Program-made: the position numbers and the translations under genes
Part shown: positions 62,101 through 64,000 of the stretch, in pieces
Layout of the letters: each line of letters opens with the position of its first letter
Numbering within the stretch: position 1 is the first letter of the stretch
The notes under the pieces: model-generated
The model's input: the letters and a program-made list of their open reading frames with translations, nothing else
Database searches by the model: none
Told to the model about the DNA's origin: nothing
Source: Symbiodinium natans
Lineage: Eukaryota > Sar > Dinophyceae > Suessiales > Symbiodiniaceae
DNA: 64,000 nt
Direction: 5' to 3'
Assembly (NCBI GenBank): GCA_905221605.1
Contig: CAJNDS010002064.1
Coordinates: 179,501 to 243,500 of the forward strand

Positions 62101-63269
62101 GCAAAACCCGCATCGAACATGATGTAGTCAATCAAGCCAAGCCGCCCTTTTGGGCTCTTCCATGATGCGATGCGCCTCCCAGTATGGGAGAACTGGTGCG
62201 TGGCCTCCAGCTTAAATTCTCTGGCAACTGCAAGCATGGCACGTGCGTTGGGGCAGCGTGGTGCTGAGCAAGTAGTCGCAGGGGTATTGCTGTTCGCCTC
62301 AAAGCGTGCGTTGGCATCAACAAATATGAGGGGGATGCATCCCCTGGGTGCTGTGCGAATGCCCTGTGCGAGCTTGCGCCACCAATGCATGCGCGTGTGT
62401 TCGGCGGCAGACGCTATGGGGGCGTGTCCGCTGATAAGGCAAAACTTGGCCCCCCCGGCATGTGCAAGGACGATCAGTAGTTGTGGCTCAGCACAGAGGA
62501 TCGAGAAGGATCTCCTCTCCCAGAAAAACGGTTGCCCGGATTCCATGGAGTGACCCACAGGCTTTTCGCGATGCAACCAGATCTGGCAGCCCCCGACGCC
62601 TTCGGCAGTAGCCGGAGAGCTCAGAACCCAGTATGTCCCCGGTGTGCTGATGCCATCATCGGCAGTGCGCGTCTCTTGGAGTCCCGCAACATCGCAGCCG
62701 ATCTGTGCAAGTGCTGACGCCATGATTTCTTTGGCGGCTTGGCCTTTGATTGAAAGACAGTTGTATTGCACCAGAGACACATGTAGCTCCTGCACCGTGT
62801 TTTCAGCTGTTGCCTCGGGTGCAAAGTACGTGCCAGGCGGTAGCGGAACAGGCGGCATCTGGCATGCGGCCTCTGTCCAAGTTCCTTTTGCATCAAGCAT
62901 AGGCACATGGGCTGAATTGGGCCGGCCGTAGCAAGTCCAGGCCCAATCTATGACACCTTCGGCAACGCCTTGCCAAAAGCTACTGGGCGAGAAAGCCAAA
63001 GCCGGCATTGTAGATCCCAGTGCGGCGGACTTAGCAACTGCGTCAGCAAGCTCGTTAAAGGCGCACCCCATGTGTGCATCTGCTTTGAGAGGCAAAAGTT
63101 GCTGGCCTTTCGCAGAGCTAGCTCCGCGCAGGCTGACTGCTGTTGCGGCGACAGCGTCCTCTGGGCTGAAGCTGGCATTTCCAAAGACAAGGTCGAGTGC
63201 AGCACTGCAATCCGACGCAATCACCCCGAAAGCGGCGGCTTGGTTCAGGAAGAGGGCCTGAGCGTGCAC
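59118..63269 (-). CDS. Retrotransposon polyprotein: RNase H (part), APE-like endonuclease, RT, C2H2/C2HC fingers
   Basis: 1383 codons, fully open. Residues 1-85 hold the rest of the RNase H (ASDCSAALD; H..C..NELADAVAK). Residues 165-418 are an exonuclease-endonuclease-phosphatase fold: VQYNCLSIKG, GLQETR (catalytic Glu about 199), IFVDANARF, LGLIDYIMF, GVDHYPVAATL. The RT spans about 680-1010: SGLPAEIY, SIPKPNK, GGWRSILLLESDAK, FLDCKDAYYSVA (first metal Asp), GSAPGAPVADTIFAF, PTWADDVAILF (catalytic DD 955-956), GPGKTEA. At the C-terminus are C-x2-C-x12-H-x4-H (1279-1300) and C-x2-C-x12-H-x6-C (1315-1338) fingers. It would nick target DNA and prime reverse transcription from it. RNase H before the endonuclease is unlike I-type LINEs, where it follows the RT. 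The reading frame extends upstream of the first possible start, so the true N-terminus lies further up. Confidence 0.92.
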   Translation of the reverse strand: MHAQALFLNQAAAFGVIASDCSAALDLVFGNASFSPEDAVAATAVSLRGASSAKGQQLLPLKADAHMGCAFNELADAVAKSAALGSTMPALAFSPSSFWQGVAEGVIDWAWTCYGRPNSAHVPMLDAKGTWTEAACQMPPVPLPPGTYFAPEATAENTVQELHVSLVQYNCLSIKGQAAKEIMASALAQIGCDVAGLQETRTADDGISTPGTYWVLSSPATAEGVGGCQIWLHREKPVGHSMESGQPFFWERRSFSILCAEPQLLIVLAHAGGAKFCLISGHAPIASAAEHTRMHWWRKLAQGIRTAPRGCIPLIFVDANARFEANSNTPATTCSAPRCPNARAMLAVAREFKLEATHQFSHTGRRIASWKSPKGRLGLIDYIMFDAGFASAVRTDDTPDLQDLHSGVDHYPVAATLRARINGARREQRPRICSRAIKTQYGQSVLRRALLTAPTPGWEVDATSHVEAVHAHLHTFVTKHLPPAPVPPRHPALTAATLEEVRRRRLQRQRLRALSNQERKAFLLCVFRAWRSQRPPLSQFLRISARVADNVVELHRLNKRVTACFQSDKAQFLREQTTQARASGPAAFAHMVRAITRQGRRFKTPHVVPLLHTADGPAVGATQVMQQLGRHFAKPERARPVPEDALRKTAQTVEPLTAVVDAQECPTFADLVRGFKSLQGGRASGRSGLPAEIYQADPFRAGALFLPIAMKIAARGMNPLQWCGGNVHSIPKPNKDATTLGGWRSILLLESDAKAYQKALRPKLIERLEHVRAVGQVGGLPKHTLSQPSALVRGHLLWLRTKGHSGGVLFLDCKDAYYSVARDLLVRDPKCQWDPARLQERAQLLFVHRQDQLTFIDEMTAGNWSKALALPLELQRLLAAHLRHTWFADGNPGTTLYETASGSAPGAPVADTIFAFLFSRFLRDLQEEMRALGLSPHFVQSIPPDSCAEAPTWADDVAILFCAPDAKQAGHALSRIGKIAIFGLSSLGLEANLGPGKTEAIISLRGAGSKSAKQDILCQAVPTVHVELPGNTQGALRVVRDYTHLGSIVMADCSELANIMHREGLLMQSFHVYRSRILHNPFLTFDEKRELVMSRLVPRFLHGAGLWRLATKQEAAKAQAPLMRVFRGCIRPFFQRSSERMTNEEVLAALRLASPAELLHAARVRALGEVTDAGMEAAWPGLTADGVWLRSAVQSLDIVGKTYAPLQQKLKDRPKLLMEDLAILLRGQRPLLRNACRYYLKSCSVSRPPVSWEDIDARVGTEASVQIVGACAKSLSFACGFCQKSFLSKRRLAVHKASVHKIPSAGRSVTFGTCCEVCRTEFWTGARLAEHLRRQGGCRAVYAASDLTPEAIGRVDTAWRPAAAAMGPRPWWATLSPPLEDLG

Positions 63270-63322
63270 AATTGCTCGTACCTCACCCTCATATGCGGAC
63301 GTAGCATGTGGTACAGCACCGC

Positions 63323-64000
63323 CTACCCAGCCAAGGCCAACAGGTGGTCGTTTTGCAGGCCCAAAACAACAACAGACCAGCCCCCAGCCTGTCTATCCGC
63401 GTAGAAGGAGCCGTCGGTGTAGAAGTAACAGGCTTGCAAGGGCTGGTCTTTGCGATATGGTGGCAGCGCTTTCCAGCCAGCCCGGGCGACTGGAAGGACC
63501 TCGAAGAGGGCATCGAGGTCCTGCGCAAGGCACTCCCAGGTATGCTCGTGCAGCGCATGCGCGCAGATCTCTGGCAGCACACCGAAGGCGATGCCAGGGG
63601 CAGGTGGTGGGATCAGCCTCTCCAGGGCGAGGCAGGAGGGCCGAGCTGTCGAGACCTTGGCTGTTTCCGGCCGCCTGCCTGCGGCTGCTATGGTCCTGCG
63701 ACCGTGCGGTGTAGGCACTGAACAGTTCAGCGGGCGCGGTTCATCTGTTGCCGCCTCAAGTGCAGGTGCAGCTGCAGAGCTCACGTCAATGGCCTCCGGG
63801 TGCGGAATCTCGTTGGGCTCAGTAGCTGGCTCGCTCACTGTGAGACTGGCAGGGATTGGAGGAGTGCGCGGACGCACGTGCGGTGTGAGGAATTGGGAAA
63901 GGAATAGACGGTCGGGCAGCGGGTCGGCAAGCGGCCTGTTTGCATCTGAGAGAAGGAGGTGACCGTCTCGCAAGACCGACAGAAAACGGTCCCCAATCCC
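63323..64000 (-). CDS. Retrotransposon N-terminal segment and RNase H start, 3'-frameshifted, partial
   Basis: Open from the window edge to a stop at 63323. A Pro/Ala/Ser-rich linker leads into YFYTDGSFYADRQAGGWSVV, the first strand and catalytic Asp of RNase H. At LLALAG the frame stops, while WVGGAVPHATSAYEGEVRAI (with the catalytic Glu) follows immediately in the frame of the 1383-codon ORF. One missing base near 63325 explains this. It is a sequencing or assembly error, or a real inactivating deletion. Confidence 0.8.
   Translation of the reverse strand, partial: GIGDRFLSVLRDGHLLLSDANRPLADPLPDRLFLSQFLTPHVRPRTPPIPASLTVSEPATEPNEIPHPEAIDVSSAAAPALEAATDEPRPLNCSVPTPHGRRTIAAAGRRPETAKVSTARPSCLALERLIPPPAPGIAFGVLPEICAHALHEHTWECLAQDLDALFEVLPVARAGWKALPPYRKDQPLQACYFYTDGSFYADRQAGGWSVVVLGLQNDHLLALAG

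Larger units (their letters stand above)
59118..64000 (-). mobile_element. Non-LTR retrotransposon, RNase H - endonuclease - RT - zinc fingers
   Basis: A nearly intact minus-strand element that enters from beyond the right edge of the window. An N-terminal segment (63323-64000) leads into an RNase H. After a single-base frame break near 63325 the main ORF continues to the C-terminus at 59118. Its 3' end lies about 130 bases from the last telomeric tract. No poly-A tail or target-site duplication was identified. Confidence 0.9.

Noticed and set aside
1-64000. tRNA or rRNA genes
   Set aside because: Scanning by eye for B-box (GGTTCRANTCC) and conserved rRNA stretches found no convincing candidate; a covariance-model search was not possible.

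Overview
The window looks like nuclear DNA from a dinoflagellate, probably Symbiodiniaceae-like. The evidence is Arabidopsis-type telomeric heptamers (TTTAGGG/CCCTAAA) scattered through it, small exons whose joins fit AG|G acceptors and GT, GC or possibly GA donors, a relict of the dinoflagellate spliced leader, PPR exons of the AISACEK type, and reverse-transcriptase families that I associate with dinoflagellate genomes. There is no bacterial operon structure. Gene calls rest on protein motifs read by eye, and exon boundaries are approximate unless a join is explained. Layout: 1-1.8 kb has no recognisable gene. 1.8-4.94 kb is a decayed Ty1/copia element with an intact accessory ORF behind pol. 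6.43-7.6 kb is a heptanucleotide satellite. 9.06-10.3 kb is an intronless seven-helix membrane protein resembling gustatory-receptor-like (GRL) proteins. 12.5-20.2 kb is a graveyard of at least five fragments, on both strands, of one retroelement family; one copy starts with a relict spliced leader. 21.2-25.2 kb is a multi-exon cyclic-nucleotide-gated/EAG-like channel without a GYG filter. 25.6-59 kb is a region dense in telomeric repeats that carries, all on the plus strand, pieces of a TIR-domain gene, many one-repeat PPR exons, a LamG-like domain, an RluA-type pseudouridine synthase and a Ser/Thr kinase. 59.1-64 kb (minus strand) is a large non-LTR retrotransposon with order RNase H - APE-like endonuclease - RT - zinc fingers, whose main ORF of 1383 codons is open. 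The main observation is that the telomeric arrays lie in introns. They separate VFLDSE from NLEDL in the TIR gene, HRDIKP from ENIMF in the kinase, neighbouring PPR repeats, and RluA exons. They occur in both orientations, so several exons are bracketed by complementary arrays that could pair in the pre-mRNA. The same introns hold short inverted-repeat (hairpin) elements, at least one with a 5-bp target-site duplication, which look like introner or MITE-type insertions. The telomeric arrays are absent before 25.8 kb and after 59.0 kb.
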